In this document: in pieces, positions 1 to 8,858 of the stretch
Layout: the number at the start of each line of letters is the position of its first letter
Numbering within the stretch: position 1 is the first letter of the stretch
Origin: CAYFUF01 sp964394795
Lineage (GTDB): Bacteria; Bacillota; Clostridia; Tissierellales; Peptoniphilaceae
Assembly: GCA_964394795.1 (NCBI GenBank)
Contig: CAYMYX010000003.1
Coordinates: forward strand, 9,466 to 73,465
DNA length: 64,000 nt
Direction of reading: 5' to 3'
Translations under genes and position numbers: made by a program
The notes under the pieces: model-generated
What the model was told of the DNA's origin: nothing
What the model saw: only the letters and a program-made list of their open reading frames with translations
The model's database searches: none

Positions 1-1025
1 TTAACTTTATCGAAGCGGACGAATTAGAAAGATACTATGATCCAACGCCCTTTACGCCCAAACGGGAAGAGGACTTGGAACTTATATTAACCATGCAGGC
101 GGAAAGCCTTGTTCAACGGCTGCAACATATCGGTGCTAAACAGGTATTTATTGGCGTTTCCGGTGGCTTGGATTCCACTTTGGCCATGCTCGTTGCTATC
201 CGCGCTTTTGATATCGCAGGGTTTGATAAGGAAGGCATTCGCTGCATCACCATGCCCTCCTATGGCACATCGGATCGCACTAGATCCAACGCTTGGTTGT
301 TAGGCGAAAAGTTTGGCTTGCCTTTTCAAGAGATTGAGCTGACAAAAGCGCTAGAAGTACACTTCCAAGACATTGGCTTAGAAGAAAACGATCGAAGCGT
401 TGCTTTTGAAAATGCCCAAGCTCGAGAGAGAACCCAAATCCTGATGGACCTTTCCAATAAAGAAGGGGGCATCGTTGTCGGTACAGGCGATATGAGCGAG
501 ATTGCCCTTGGTTGGTCCACCTTCAACGGGGACCACATGTCCATGTACAGCGTCAACGCCTCAATACCTAAGACCTTGGTAAGGGAGCTCGTTCGTTATG
601 AAGCTAAAAAGGTGGATGACGAGGAGATCAAGTCACTCTTGTTGGACATTGTAGATACGCCCGTTTCCCCCGAGCTTTTGCCTGGAGAAGATGGAGAAAT
701 CGGGCAGAAGACGGAAGAGATTATTGGGCCTTATGAAATTCACGATTTTTACCTGTACCACTATCTCCACAGTCGGTTTAGCCCATCAAAGCTGCTCTTT
801 ATCGCGGAGAAGGCTTTCGAGGGAACCTATGATCGCAAGCAACTGGTAACCAGTCTGCGGGTATTCTTCTCCCGCTTCTTCACCAACCAGTTTAAACGGT
901 CGACGAGCGTGGATGGGATATCTGTTTGGGATGTTAGCTTGTCACCCAGAGGTGGCTGGCGGATGCCTTCCGATGCAAAGAAAAAATTATGGATAGATGA
1001 AATTGATGCCTTAGATGAAGCTTAG
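1..1025 (+). CDS. nadE: NAD+ synthetase, glutamine-dependent type (partial, 5' end outside window)
   Basis: This is the C-terminal synthetase part of NadE, which amidates deamido-NAD+ to NAD+ using ATP. The reading frame is open from base 3, before any start codon, so the gene begins upstream. The N-P-type ATP pyrophosphatase loop SGGLDST is encoded near 160-180, and the GTGDMSE and FNGDHMSMY segments of the active site follow. The extension before the loop resembles the linker that follows an amidase domain in long NadE proteins, so a glutaminase domain probably lies off the window; this is inference. The gene is followed 26 bp later by tmk, probably in the same operon. Confidence 0.93.
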   Translation, partial: NFIEADELERYYDPTPFTPKREEDLELILTMQAESLVQRLQHIGAKQVFIGVSGGLDSTLAMLVAIRAFDIAGFDKEGIRCITMPSYGTSDRTRSNAWLLGEKFGLPFQEIELTKALEVHFQDIGLEENDRSVAFENAQARERTQILMDLSNKEGGIVVGTGDMSEIALGWSTFNGDHMSMYSVNASIPKTLVRELVRYEAKKVDDEEIKSLLLDIVDTPVSPELLPGEDGEIGQKTEEIIGPYEIHDFYLYHYLHSRFSPSKLLFIAEKAFEGTYDRKQLVTSLRVFFSRFFTNQFKRSTSVDGISVWDVSLSPRGGWRMPSDAKKKLWIDEIDALDEA

Positions 1026-1051
1026 GCGTGAAGTTTGGAAAATGAGGAACC

Positions 1052-1678
1052 ATGAAGGGATTGTTTGTTACGCTCGAGGGACCGGATGGGTCGGGCAAAT
1101 CGACAGTTGCCCAAGGGCTGAAGGATAGGTTAGATCGGGCAAGCATACCATATTGTATGACCAGGGAACCTGGAGGTACGACCATAGCGGAGAAAATTCG
1201 CTCCATTATCCTAGATGTGGATAATGAAGAGATGGATGCCCGCTGTGAGGCTTTGCTGTACGCAGCATCCAGAGCTCAACATACGGAAAAACTGATTATA
1301 CCTAACTTACAAGAAGGTAATTTGGTGATTAGTGACCGGTACATGTTAAGCTCGATTGCTTATCAAGGAGCGGGTAGGGAGCTGGGGATGGACATCGTTG
1401 AAAAAATCAACTTGTTCGCCACCCAACACTTGGACCCTGACCTCATCCTCTTTTTGGATGTTGACCCCATCACGGTGTTGAAACGGAAAGCGGCTCAAGC
1501 GGAACAAGATCGATTGGAGCTCGCAGGAGACGACTTTCATAATAGAGTGTATGAGGGATACCAAGCAGCGATGAAGAAGGCGAAGAATGTTGTTGTCATC
1601 GACGCAAGACAAGGCCCCGATGATGTCATTGAACAAGCTTGGACAGAAATAGAGAAGAAATGGAGGGAGAAACAATGA
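1052..1678 (+). CDS. tmk: Thymidylate kinase
   Basis: Tmk phosphorylates dTMP to dTDP for DNA synthesis. The 208-residue protein has the usual family length. The Walker A loop GPDGSGKST lies at residues 10-18, TREPGG at 37-42, and the DRY-containing segment ISDRYMLSS follows near residue 95. The ATG is preceded by a modest purine-rich site (gagg). Its TGA overlaps the ATG of the next gene (ATGA), and the tmk, darA, holB, ricT order is a common Firmicutes gene cluster. Confidence 0.96.
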   Translation: MKGLFVTLEGPDGSGKSTVAQGLKDRLDRASIPYCMTREPGGTTIAEKIRSIILDVDNEEMDARCEALLYAASRAQHTEKLIIPNLQEGNLVISDRYMLSSIAYQGAGRELGMDIVEKINLFATQHLDPDLILFLDVDPITVLKRKAAQAEQDRLELAGDDFHNRVYEGYQAAMKKAKNVVVIDARQGPDDVIEQAWTEIEKKWREKQ

Positions 1679-2001
1679 AATTATTAATCTGCATTGTGCA
1701 GGATAATGACGTGAATCCATTGATGGAAGAATTGGTAGAAAATGAATTTCGAGTAACAAAGCTTTCCTCAACAGGAGGCTTCTTAAAGAGCGGGAACACC
1801 ACTCTCTTCTTGGGTGTCGAAGAAGACCAGGTTGAGGACGCATTGGAGATTATCCGAGCCAACTGCAAACGAAGAACGACGATTACACCAATGATGAATC
1901 CTCAATACGAATCAGGTATGTATCAAAGCATCCCTTTAGAGATTGAAGTAGGTGGAGCAACGGTGTTCCAATTAGATATCGATCAGATGTTCCGTTTGTA
2001 A
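1675..2001 (+). CDS. darA: Cyclic di-AMP receptor, DarA/PstA family
   Basis: A small PII-like signalling protein of 108 residues that in Bacillus and Staphylococcus relatives binds cyclic di-AMP. The start chosen is the ATG at 1675, which overlaps the tmk stop and follows gaggga; an upstream in-frame ATG would lie inside tmk without a ribosome site. The family motif GGFLKSGNTT is present near residues 35-45, followed by FLGVEEDQVEDAL. The family is assigned from these motifs and from its position between tmk and holB. Its downstream target is not known for this organism. Confidence 0.9.
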   Translation: MKLLICIVQDNDVNPLMEELVENEFRVTKLSSTGGFLKSGNTTLFLGVEEDQVEDALEIIRANCKRRTTITPMMNPQYESGMYQSIPLEIEVGGATVFQLDIDQMFRL

Positions 2002-2025
2002 GAGCCAGTAGAGAAGTAGGTCGAG

Positions 2026-2859
2026 ATGAAGCAAGAAAATCTAACTTTGCTAAAGCAGCTGGGCTTGATCAACAAGGACGAGAATCTGAGTCATGCTTAC
2101 CTCCTTGTTCACGAAGATTTAGACCACGCGAAGGAAGTTTCTTTAACCTTTGCGGAGTGGATTTTGAACGGCTTCAAGTCAGGTGATGATGAAAATCCTC
2201 TAACCGAGGGTCACCAAGACCTCCTCGTCATCGATGATGACCGGATTCCTATAGCCACGATAAGGCAGGCAACCAATCAAATGTTCAGCAAGCCCCTTGC
2301 TGCCCAATATAAGGTAATCCTGATTCACAATGCCGGTCTTATGCGGCAGGAGGCCCAGAATGCCTTGCTGAAATCACTGGAGGAACCTCCGGATTATGTC
2401 GTCTGGATTTTAACAGCAAACAACGGTTCAAAGTTGCTACCGACGATTCAATCTCGCTGCCAGATAAAACGGCTGCCCAAAAGTGCTGCTAAGGAAGGGA
2501 TAGACTCCGATCTAGGAGCTCATGTAGCTCGCCTTCTCGAAGCAGGTTTATCCGGCGAAGTTTTGGACGTGATCAGTGACCGCAGTTTTTATGACCAACT
2601 GAAAGACAACAAGACCGAAGTCTTAGCTATTATTATGGATTATTTATATGGTTTATTGCGCCACAAAGCAAAATTAGAGGATAGAAAGAATCCTTATTAC
2701 TCGTCTTACCAAAAAATTAAGCACAGAGTAACGACAGAGCAAATTCTTTCATCAATTCAGCGGGCGGAGGAAGTGCGCCAGCTCTTTGATGTTAATATAA
2801 ATGTCACCTTGGCTTTAGAAACCTTGTTTCTATCCATGGGACCGAGGAGGAATGAATGA
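2026..2859 (+). CDS. holB: DNA polymerase III delta-prime subunit
   Basis: A clamp-loader subunit of 277 residues. It shows the RFC/delta-prime box with LLKSLEEPP and the sensor segment SRCQ, but no Walker A loop, as expected for a catalytically silent delta-prime. The N-terminal HAYLL segment is also typical. It lies between darA and ricT, the usual position in Firmicutes, and its TGA overlaps the ATG of ricT by ATGA, so the two are probably translationally coupled. Confidence 0.9.
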   Translation: MKQENLTLLKQLGLINKDENLSHAYLLVHEDLDHAKEVSLTFAEWILNGFKSGDDENPLTEGHQDLLVIDDDRIPIATIRQATNQMFSKPLAAQYKVILIHNAGLMRQEAQNALLKSLEEPPDYVVWILTANNGSKLLPTIQSRCQIKRLPKSAAKEGIDSDLGAHVARLLEAGLSGEVLDVISDRSFYDQLKDNKTEVLAIIMDYLYGLLRHKAKLEDRKNPYYSSYQKIKHRVTTEQILSSIQRAEEVRQLFDVNINVTLALETLFLSMGPRRNE

Positions 2860-3848
2860 CAGATATTATTGGCGTTCAATTTCAACGGACTAGCAAGACC
2901 TACTACTATGATGCGAAGGATGAAAAAGTAAAAATCAACCAAGGCGTCATCGTAGAAACGGCTCGCGGTGTTGAGTACGGACGCGTTTCTATAGAGAATA
3001 TAACCATTACGGATGAAATACTAAAGAAAAAACCGCCCGAGATTATTCGAGCAGCGGATGCTTACGACGATGAGATGCATAAGGAGAACCTTCGTTTAGC
3101 CAAGGATGCTTTTGACATTTGCGTCAATAAGATAAGCGAGCATAAACTAGATATGAAGCTGGTCGATGCGGAGTACACCTTCGATAAGAATAAACTCATC
3201 TTCAGCTTTACTGCGGATAATCGGGTTGACTTCCGTGACCTCGTCAGAGACTTAGCCCAAATTTTCCATACACGAATCGAACTTAGGCAAATCGGCGTTA
3301 GAGATCAAGCCAAGATTGTCGGCGGCATTGGATCCTGCGGGCAAGAACTCTGTTGCCACCGTTTTATGGGCGACTTCCAACCCGTATCCATTAAGATGGC
3401 CAAGACACAGGGTCTATCTCTCAATCCGACCAAGATTTCCGGTGTTTGTGGTAGGCTGATGTGCTGCCTCAACTATGAGCAGGAAGTCTACTTGGAAAAC
3501 ACAAAAGCCGTTCCGGATTATGGCACATTGGTGCTAACTGAGGATGGGCAAGGTTACGTCGTTGATAGAGACGTATTACAGGAGCGGGTAAGGGTCCACG
3601 TTTACAAAGAAGACAATACCGAAGACGAAAAATACTTCCCCATCACGGATATTGAGATCCTCGAAAAAAGAAAGAAGGGCAGTCCGAAGCCTAAACTTAG
3701 AGATAATTTGGATAGCCACGAGTTTATCACTGAGGGTGAGAAAGAAAGTAGAAGACAAGCCGATAGTGAAAGCAAGTGCGAGTCCTGCAAATCGGACAGC
3801 GATGAGGGTTTGCTAGTTGCTACTTCGGCAGACAATGAACTGGAATAG
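2856..3848 (+). CDS. ricT: PSP1-domain protein RicT (YaaT)
   Basis: In Bacillus, RicT (YaaT) is part of the RicA-F-T complex that affects RNase Y-dependent mRNA maturation and, through it, competence, biofilm and sporulation. The 330-residue protein carries the PSP1 domain with two cysteine clusters, GSCGQELCCHRF near residue 159 and GVCGRLMCCLNYE near residue 196; in the family these ligate an iron-sulphur cluster. The C-terminal 70 residues are an acidic, serine-rich, probably disordered tail. The start overlaps the holB stop. Confidence 0.9.
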   Translation: MTDIIGVQFQRTSKTYYYDAKDEKVKINQGVIVETARGVEYGRVSIENITITDEILKKKPPEIIRAADAYDDEMHKENLRLAKDAFDICVNKISEHKLDMKLVDAEYTFDKNKLIFSFTADNRVDFRDLVRDLAQIFHTRIELRQIGVRDQAKIVGGIGSCGQELCCHRFMGDFQPVSIKMAKTQGLSLNPTKISGVCGRLMCCLNYEQEVYLENTKAVPDYGTLVLTEDGQGYVVDRDVLQERVRVHVYKEDNTEDEKYFPITDIEILEKRKKGSPKPKLRDNLDSHEFITEGEKESRRQADSESKCESCKSDSDEGLLVATSADNELE

Positions 3849-3937
3849 ACCAGGATAATGTTAACACAGCAAAGGCAGAGTGCAGGCGGAAAGCTAGTGA
3901 ATTAGCCAAAGCTAACAAGTCTAACGTTTTCAAATTC

Positions 3938-3966
3938 TTGTAAAAGCACTCTTCCTGTGTTAGAAT
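3938..3966 (+). promoter_or_regulatory. Sigma-A promoter for ferredoxin
   Basis: A -35 box TTGTAA at 3938-3943 and a -10 box TAGAAT at 3961-3966 are separated by 17 bp, and the -10 carries an extended TGt. It lies 30 bp before the ferredoxin start. The strong layout fits a gene made in quantity. Confidence 0.75.
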
Positions 3967-3995
3967 GAGGTAGATTAAAAAAATAGGAGGTAAAT

Positions 3996-4163
3996 ATGGC
4001 TTATAAAATTTCTGACGCTTGTATTGCATGTGGTACATGCCAACCAGAGTGCCCAGTAGACGCTATCTCTGAAGGAGACATTTACGTAATCGATCCTGAT
4101 ACTTGCATCGACTGTGGATCTTGTGCAGCTGTTTGTCCAGTAGATGCTATTGACCCAGCTTAA
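3996..4163 (+). CDS. 2[4Fe-4S] ferredoxin
   Basis: A 55-residue clostridial-type ferredoxin carrying electrons for enzymes such as the PFOR encoded at 52.2 kb. Two CxxCxxCxxxCP clusters are visible: CIACGTCQPECP near residues 9-20 and CIDCGSCAAVCP near 37-48, enough for two [4Fe-4S] clusters. The start follows a strong aggagg site. It is a single-gene unit, with its own promoter upstream and a strong terminator downstream. Confidence 0.97.
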   Translation: MAYKISDACIACGTCQPECPVDAISEGDIYVIDPDTCIDCGSCAAVCPVDAIDPA

Positions 4164-4187
4164 GTTAGGTAATAGATTCTTACATAG

Positions 4188-4216
4188 AAGGTTCCCTAAT
4201 TTAGGGAACCTTTTTT
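4188..4216 (+). terminator. Rho-independent terminator of ferredoxin
   Basis: A 10-bp stem AAGGTTCCCT / AGGGAACCTT with a 5-base loop is followed by a T run. Confidence 0.9.
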
Positions 4217-4289
4217 AGTGGATAAAAGGCTAATGGGTAAGAAATAGCAAGAAAATAGATCGGTTTGAGATAGTCAAGGAAGAGGCCAA

Positions 4290-5129
4290 ATGATGGAAGC
4301 ACAACTGTTCTTTATCCCAACCCCCATAGGGAATTTGGAAGATATTAGCTTAAGGTCCCTCCGTTTGCTAAGGGAGTGTGATGCTATCGCTTGCGAGGAC
4401 ACGAGGCATACGAGGCGTTTATTGGACCATTACGAGATTAAAAAGCCTTTAATTTCCTATCACGCCCACAACGAAAGGTCGAGGGCTTTGGAGTTAATCG
4501 AGATGGTTAAGGAAGGGACTAAGCTGGCTGTTGTATCAGATGCAGGCATGCCAGGGATATCCGATCCCGGTCAGGCCCTGATTCAGCTAGCTCAGGAAGA
4601 AGATATTCCCTATACCGTACTTCCAGGCCCCTCCGCCGCAATCACTGCCTACGTCGCCTCAGGAATGGGGGACGGGCGTTTCAGTTTTCTTGGCTTTATA
4701 CCAAGAAAGGGACAGGAGAGGATTAGCTTTCTTGAGGACCTGGATACGAACCCTCTGACTGCCATCTGCTACGAGGCACCTCACCGCATTCGCAAAACAA
4801 TGAAGGAGCTATCGGAACGCTGGCCGGACCGCCAGTTCGCGACAGCCAGGGAGCTGACCAAAGTCTATGAAGAGATTATTGTAAAAAAGGGAAGTGATTG
4901 GACTCCAGAAGATATAACGGAGAAAGGGGAGTTCGTCATTGTGATTGGGCCGGCGCAAATCGAGGACGACCAGTGGACCGAAGAGCGAATCAAAGAGCGG
5001 TTCGCGGAATTGAATCGCCAAGGGGTAAGCTCCAAGGAAGCCTTACAAGTCCTTATCGAAGAATCACGATGGCGGAAAAACGACCTTTATCCGCTTCAAA
5101 TAGCAGTTAGACAAGACAAAATAGGTTAA
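4290..5129 (+). CDS. rsmI: 16S rRNA (cytidine1402-2'-O)-methyltransferase
   Basis: RsmI adds the 2'-O-methyl group at C1402 of 16S rRNA, in the decoding centre, using S-adenosylmethionine. The 279-residue protein has the tetrapyrrole-methylase-like fold signature: IPTPIGNLEDISLR at the N-terminus, CEDTRHTRRLL, SDAGMPGISDPG and LPGPSAAITAYVASG. A second ATG three bases downstream is an equally possible start. It precedes glmM by 38 bp. Confidence 0.95.
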   Translation: MMEAQLFFIPTPIGNLEDISLRSLRLLRECDAIACEDTRHTRRLLDHYEIKKPLISYHAHNERSRALELIEMVKEGTKLAVVSDAGMPGISDPGQALIQLAQEEDIPYTVLPGPSAAITAYVASGMGDGRFSFLGFIPRKGQERISFLEDLDTNPLTAICYEAPHRIRKTMKELSERWPDRQFATARELTKVYEEIIVKKGSDWTPEDITEKGEFVIVIGPAQIEDDQWTEERIKERFAELNRQGVSSKEALQVLIEESRWRKNDLYPLQIAVRQDKIG

Positions 5130-5167
5130 AATAGAAGAAGATTGACAGTCCAGGAGGAGAGAATAGT

Positions 5168-6520
5168 ATGAAATATTTTGGTACGGATGGTTTTCGTGGG
5201 GAAGCCAATGTTAACTTAAACGCTCACCAAGCCTATCGCATCGGTCGTTTCCTCGGCCACTACTTTAAGGGCCACGGCGATGAAGAAAGAGCACGCATCG
5301 TTATCGGCAAAGATACGAGAAGGTCTAGCTATATGCTTGAATCCGCTTTATCGGCAGGCATCACGTCCAGTGGGACAGATGTATACCTTTTACACGTTAC
5401 ACCAACCCCTAACGTATCCCATGCGGTACAGACTGGTGATTTCGCTTGTGGCATCATGATTTCAGCTAGCCATAACCCTTTCCAAGATAACGGAATCAAG
5501 TTAATGGATGGGGAAGGTGCCAAGATGGGTGATGACTTCTTGGAAAAAGTTGAAGAGTACATTGATCGTCCAGAAGATGATCTTCCACTAGCTTATCGCG
5601 AAGAACTAGGTGAAGTTAGGGATTACATTTTTGGTCGTAACCGCTATATGGCCTACTTAATTTCTACCGTTCGGTCTTCTTTTAAGCGCGTTAAAGTTGG
5701 TTTGGATACAGCCAATGGAGCTGCTTTCACCATAGCCAAAAATATTTTTGATTCTCTAGGTGCAGATACCTACATCAATCATGACAAGCCAGATGGTACC
5801 AACATCAACGTGGATAGTGGGTCAACTCATATCGACCAGTTTGTTGAATTTGTAAAAGAGAAACAGCTTGATGTCGGTTTTGCTTTCGATGGCGACGCTG
5901 ACCGTTGCATCGCCGTAGATAATAAGGGACAAATTGTTGATGGTGACACCATTCTTTACATCTGCGGAAGCTACATGAAGGATAAGGGCGACCTCGTCAA
6001 TAACACAGTAGTCACAACGATTATGTCAAACATGGGTCTCTATAAAGCGCTAGAAGCAAAAGGTATAGACTACACCCAGACCCAGGTTGGCGACAAGTAC
6101 GTCACCCAAGAAATGCTTGAGAACAACTACGCTTTGGGTGGTGAGCAATCGGGCCACATTATCTTCTCTAAATACGCGACGACAGGCGACGGAATCTTGA
6201 CCGCCCTACGGTTGATGGAAGTTATGATTGATAGCAAGTCGGACTTGGCTAGCCTCCATCAAGAGTTCGTAGTTTATCCTCAGGTCTTGAAGAACGTTCG
6301 CGTGAAGGATAAGAAAACCGTTCTGGAAAACGAAAATATCAATGCAGAAATCAAGCGTTTGGATGATGAGCTAGGTTCAGAAGGTAGAATTCTAGTCCGA
6401 CCATCAGGTACAGAACCTTTGATTCGCGTCATGGCGGAAACTAAGGATGAAGAAAGCTGTGAAGAAGTGGTAAACCGCATCGTTCAAATGATTCACGATG
6501 AGGGCTTAGCAGCCGAATAA
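5168..6520 (+). CDS. glmM: Phosphoglucosamine mutase
   Basis: GlmM converts glucosamine-6-phosphate to glucosamine-1-phosphate for UDP-GlcNAc and peptidoglycan synthesis. The protein is 450 residues, normal for the family. It has the phosphoserine loop ISASHNPFQDNG near residue 100, the metal site FDGDADRC near 240, the sugar-binding GGEQSGH near 325 and the phosphate-binding RPSGTEPLIRVM near the C-terminus. A strong aggagg site precedes the ATG. Confidence 0.96.
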   Translation: MKYFGTDGFRGEANVNLNAHQAYRIGRFLGHYFKGHGDEERARIVIGKDTRRSSYMLESALSAGITSSGTDVYLLHVTPTPNVSHAVQTGDFACGIMISASHNPFQDNGIKLMDGEGAKMGDDFLEKVEEYIDRPEDDLPLAYREELGEVRDYIFGRNRYMAYLISTVRSSFKRVKVGLDTANGAAFTIAKNIFDSLGADTYINHDKPDGTNINVDSGSTHIDQFVEFVKEKQLDVGFAFDGDADRCIAVDNKGQIVDGDTILYICGSYMKDKGDLVNNTVVTTIMSNMGLYKALEAKGIDYTQTQVGDKYVTQEMLENNYALGGEQSGHIIFSKYATTGDGILTALRLMEVMIDSKSDLASLHQEFVVYPQVLKNVRVKDKKTVLENENINAEIKRLDDELGSEGRILVRPSGTEPLIRVMAETKDEESCEEVVNRIVQMIHDEGLAAE

Positions 6521-6540
6521 ATAGGCAGTTAGGATAGGTC

Positions 6541-7830
6541 ATGGTAAAAGAAAAGCAAGACTTCCATTCTTACCCACCGGAAGCACTGGAGGTGGTGGAC
6601 AGATTGGAAGAGAATCAATTTGAAGCTTGGATAGTGGGCGGAGCGGTCAGGGATCAACTCCTCGGCCGCCCTGTTCATGATGTGGACATTACCACGAACG
6701 CCAGGCCGGAAGAAATCAAAGAGGTTTTTGCCGACTGCCGAACAATCGACGTGGGCGTTGCTTTTGGCACTATCCGAGTAATCTGGGCAGACGCTATTTT
6801 CGAAGTGACCACCTATCGGTCTGACGGTGCCTATGAGGACGGCCGCCACCCAACTGAAGTAACCTATTCCGATCACCTTTCCGATGACTTGTTGAGGCGG
6901 GATTTTACGATCAACGCTATGGCCTGGAATCCTACCGCGGGCTTTGTCGACCTTTACGGAGGCCGGGAGGATTTGAAAGCCGGCATCATCCGAGCAGTTG
7001 GCCAGGCGGAGGACCGCATTCATGAGGATGCCCTTCGCATGTTGCGGGGCATTCGTTTTGCTACCCGCCTTAACTTCTATTTGGAGGACAGCCTTTATCA
7101 AGAACTCCAGCGACAAGCTGACCGCATCGGTCTAGTCAGTGTGGAGCGGATAGTTGAGGAGATGGATAAGATTCTTTTGGATAGCCATGCCCCTCGAGGC
7201 CTTAACTTGCTCAAAGAAACGGATCTTCTCCCTTCCGTAATTCCCGAGCTAAGTGCTGTCTCGGATGATGTATTTGATTTGACAAAAAGGCTTCTCGAGA
7301 ACAGTAGTCACAAGATCAATCTGCGGTGGGCAGCGTTGTTTCGCTATGCTCATGAGGATTACCATGAGGCAGGCCAGCTCGCGAAGAAGCGGCTGACTAA
7401 ACTTCATTGTTCGAAGGAGAGAATTACCACCGTTGGTTTCCTGGTGGGGGTGGAGAGGATAAAGATAAAGCCCACTTTGGCGGATTGTCGCCGAATGATG
7501 GGGGCTTGGGGGAACCACTTTTGGGACGCCTTAGCCTTCTTGATAGCTGAAGATAAGGGCCTAGATGAACCAAGTAAAGCGAACTTGGAAGAGTTGCAGC
7601 GGTTAGCTTCTAAAACAGAGTCGGAGAACTTGGCTACAAAGCTTAGTGATTTGCAGATTTCAGGCAAAGATTTAATGTTGATTGGGTATAAACAGGGTAA
7701 AAATATAGGCGATACTTTAGCCGACCTCCTCGAATTGGTTATCGAGGGTAAGGTAGAGAATTCTTATGAAGCCCTTATGGGCGAAGCCAAGAATAATCTA
7801 GTGATTTATCATAGAGATGGGGGAAAATAA
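6541..7830 (+). CDS. cca: tRNA nucleotidyltransferase (CCA-adding enzyme)
   Basis: A class II nucleotidyltransferase that builds or repairs the CCA end of tRNAs. The GGAVRDQLLG motif and the metal-binding DVDITT lie near residues 32-55, followed by RRDFTINAM and the RNA-binding LRMLRGIRFATRLNF. At 429 residues it has the usual length. A CC-adding or A-adding specialist cannot be ruled out from sequence alone. The stop is immediately followed by the degV start. Confidence 0.92.
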   Translation: MVKEKQDFHSYPPEALEVVDRLEENQFEAWIVGGAVRDQLLGRPVHDVDITTNARPEEIKEVFADCRTIDVGVAFGTIRVIWADAIFEVTTYRSDGAYEDGRHPTEVTYSDHLSDDLLRRDFTINAMAWNPTAGFVDLYGGREDLKAGIIRAVGQAEDRIHEDALRMLRGIRFATRLNFYLEDSLYQELQRQADRIGLVSVERIVEEMDKILLDSHAPRGLNLLKETDLLPSVIPELSAVSDDVFDLTKRLLENSSHKINLRWAALFRYAHEDYHEAGQLAKKRLTKLHCSKERITTVGFLVGVERIKIKPTLADCRRMMGAWGNHFWDALAFLIAEDKGLDEPSKANLEELQRLASKTESENLATKLSDLQISGKDLMLIGYKQGKNIGDTLADLLELVIEGKVENSYEALMGEAKNNLVIYHRDGGK

Positions 7831-8688
7831 ATGACGGATCTAAACAGAAGCAACTGGACAAAGCCAGCCTTAGTTGCGGATTCCTGCGCCGATCTAAACG
7901 AGGACTTGGAAGCAAGAATCGATGTGGCGAAGGCACCTTTTCCTATCAGCCTGAACGATGTGAATTACCAGGATGATGGAACGATGGATATTCAACATTT
8001 TATCGCCGAGATTGCCAAGTCACCTGAGATTCCAAAGACGGCTGGACCAGCGCCCTCTCTATTCATCGAGGGGATTGGCGACGCAGTGGACTCTTTTATT
8101 GTTACCATTTCAGGAAAGCTGTCCGGAACCTACTCCAATGCGAAGTTAGCAGCGGAAGAAATCATGCAGGAAGCGGGACGGAGAGTTCATGTATTTGATT
8201 CCAGATCAGCCTCCGGAGGTGAAACGGCAGTGCTCATGAAGCTGAAAGAATGGATTGATGAAAAGATAGACTTTGACGAAATCATTAGAAAAGGCGAAGA
8301 GTTCATTAACGAGATGAGAACTTACTTCGTTTTGGAGGATCTTGGTACCCTTGTTAAATCCGGTCGTATTCCAAAATTAGCTGGTGGCCTTGCTTCACGT
8401 CTATCCATCGTCCCAATTTGTTCCAGTGATGAAGGAAACATCAAGGTTAATGAGGTCCGCCGAGGTATCGATAAGGCGTTAAAAAGATTATCGGACATCG
8501 TGGTTCAAGATGAAGTAGAATTTGCTGACCGCATTCTCTACATCACCCACGTCAATAACGAGCCCAGGGCTGAAAAGTTGAAGAAGATGATAGCCGACAG
8601 GGTAAACTTTAAGGAAATCCAGATTCTTTCCAGCGGTGGTTTAAGTGCGACCTATGCCAACGACGGAGGAATTATCATCGCCTACTAG
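7831..8688 (+). CDS. DegV family fatty-acid-binding protein
   Basis: A 285-residue DegV-type protein. Members of this family bind a fatty acid, and those called FakB feed the kinase FakA for phospholipid synthesis. Recognisable segments are the N-terminal VADSCADL, the SGKLSGTYSNA loop near residue 92 and LEDLGTLVKSGRIPK near 172. No fakA gene is in the window, so the FakB role is only inferred. It starts on the base after the cca stop. Confidence 0.85.
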   Translation: MTDLNRSNWTKPALVADSCADLNEDLEARIDVAKAPFPISLNDVNYQDDGTMDIQHFIAEIAKSPEIPKTAGPAPSLFIEGIGDAVDSFIVTISGKLSGTYSNAKLAAEEIMQEAGRRVHVFDSRSASGGETAVLMKLKEWIDEKIDFDEIIRKGEEFINEMRTYFVLEDLGTLVKSGRIPKLAGGLASRLSIVPICSSDEGNIKVNEVRRGIDKALKRLSDIVVQDEVEFADRILYITHVNNEPRAEKLKKMIADRVNFKEIQILSSGGLSATYANDGGIIIAY

Positions 8689-8725
8689 ACGGTGAAAAAA
8701 TAAATAAAGAGGATTCAACAAGAGA

Positions 8726-8803
8726 GGACCTTATAGGGTGGATTTGGAAGAAGGAGCAGAAAAAGGCTCATTCTTCCCATCTTTGCCTGTGTATATAAGG
8801 TCC
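8726..8803. repeat. Nested inverted repeat between degV and tig
   Basis: An outer perfect 10-bp inverted repeat (GGACCTTATA at 8726-8735, TATAAGGTCC at 8794-8803) encloses an inner 12-bp stem with one mismatch (8746-8757 with 8766-8777, 8-base loop). There is no T run after it, so it is not a standard terminator. It ends just upstream of the tig -10 box. Confidence 0.6.
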
Positions 8804-8808
8804 ATCTG

Positions 8809-8817
8809 TGTTATAAT
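8809..8817 (+). promoter_or_regulatory. Extended -10 promoter of trigger factor
   Basis: A TGtTATAAT extended -10 sequence lies about 40 bp before the tig start. No good -35 is seen at 17 bp, which is acceptable for an extended -10 promoter. Confidence 0.65.
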
Positions 8818-8858
8818 GATAGAATGTTTATTTAACTTGTAAAGGAGATTAGCTAGAA

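Noticed and set aside
3849..3937. Terminator after ricT
   Set aside because: Short complementary stretches exist but no stable stem with a T run was found.
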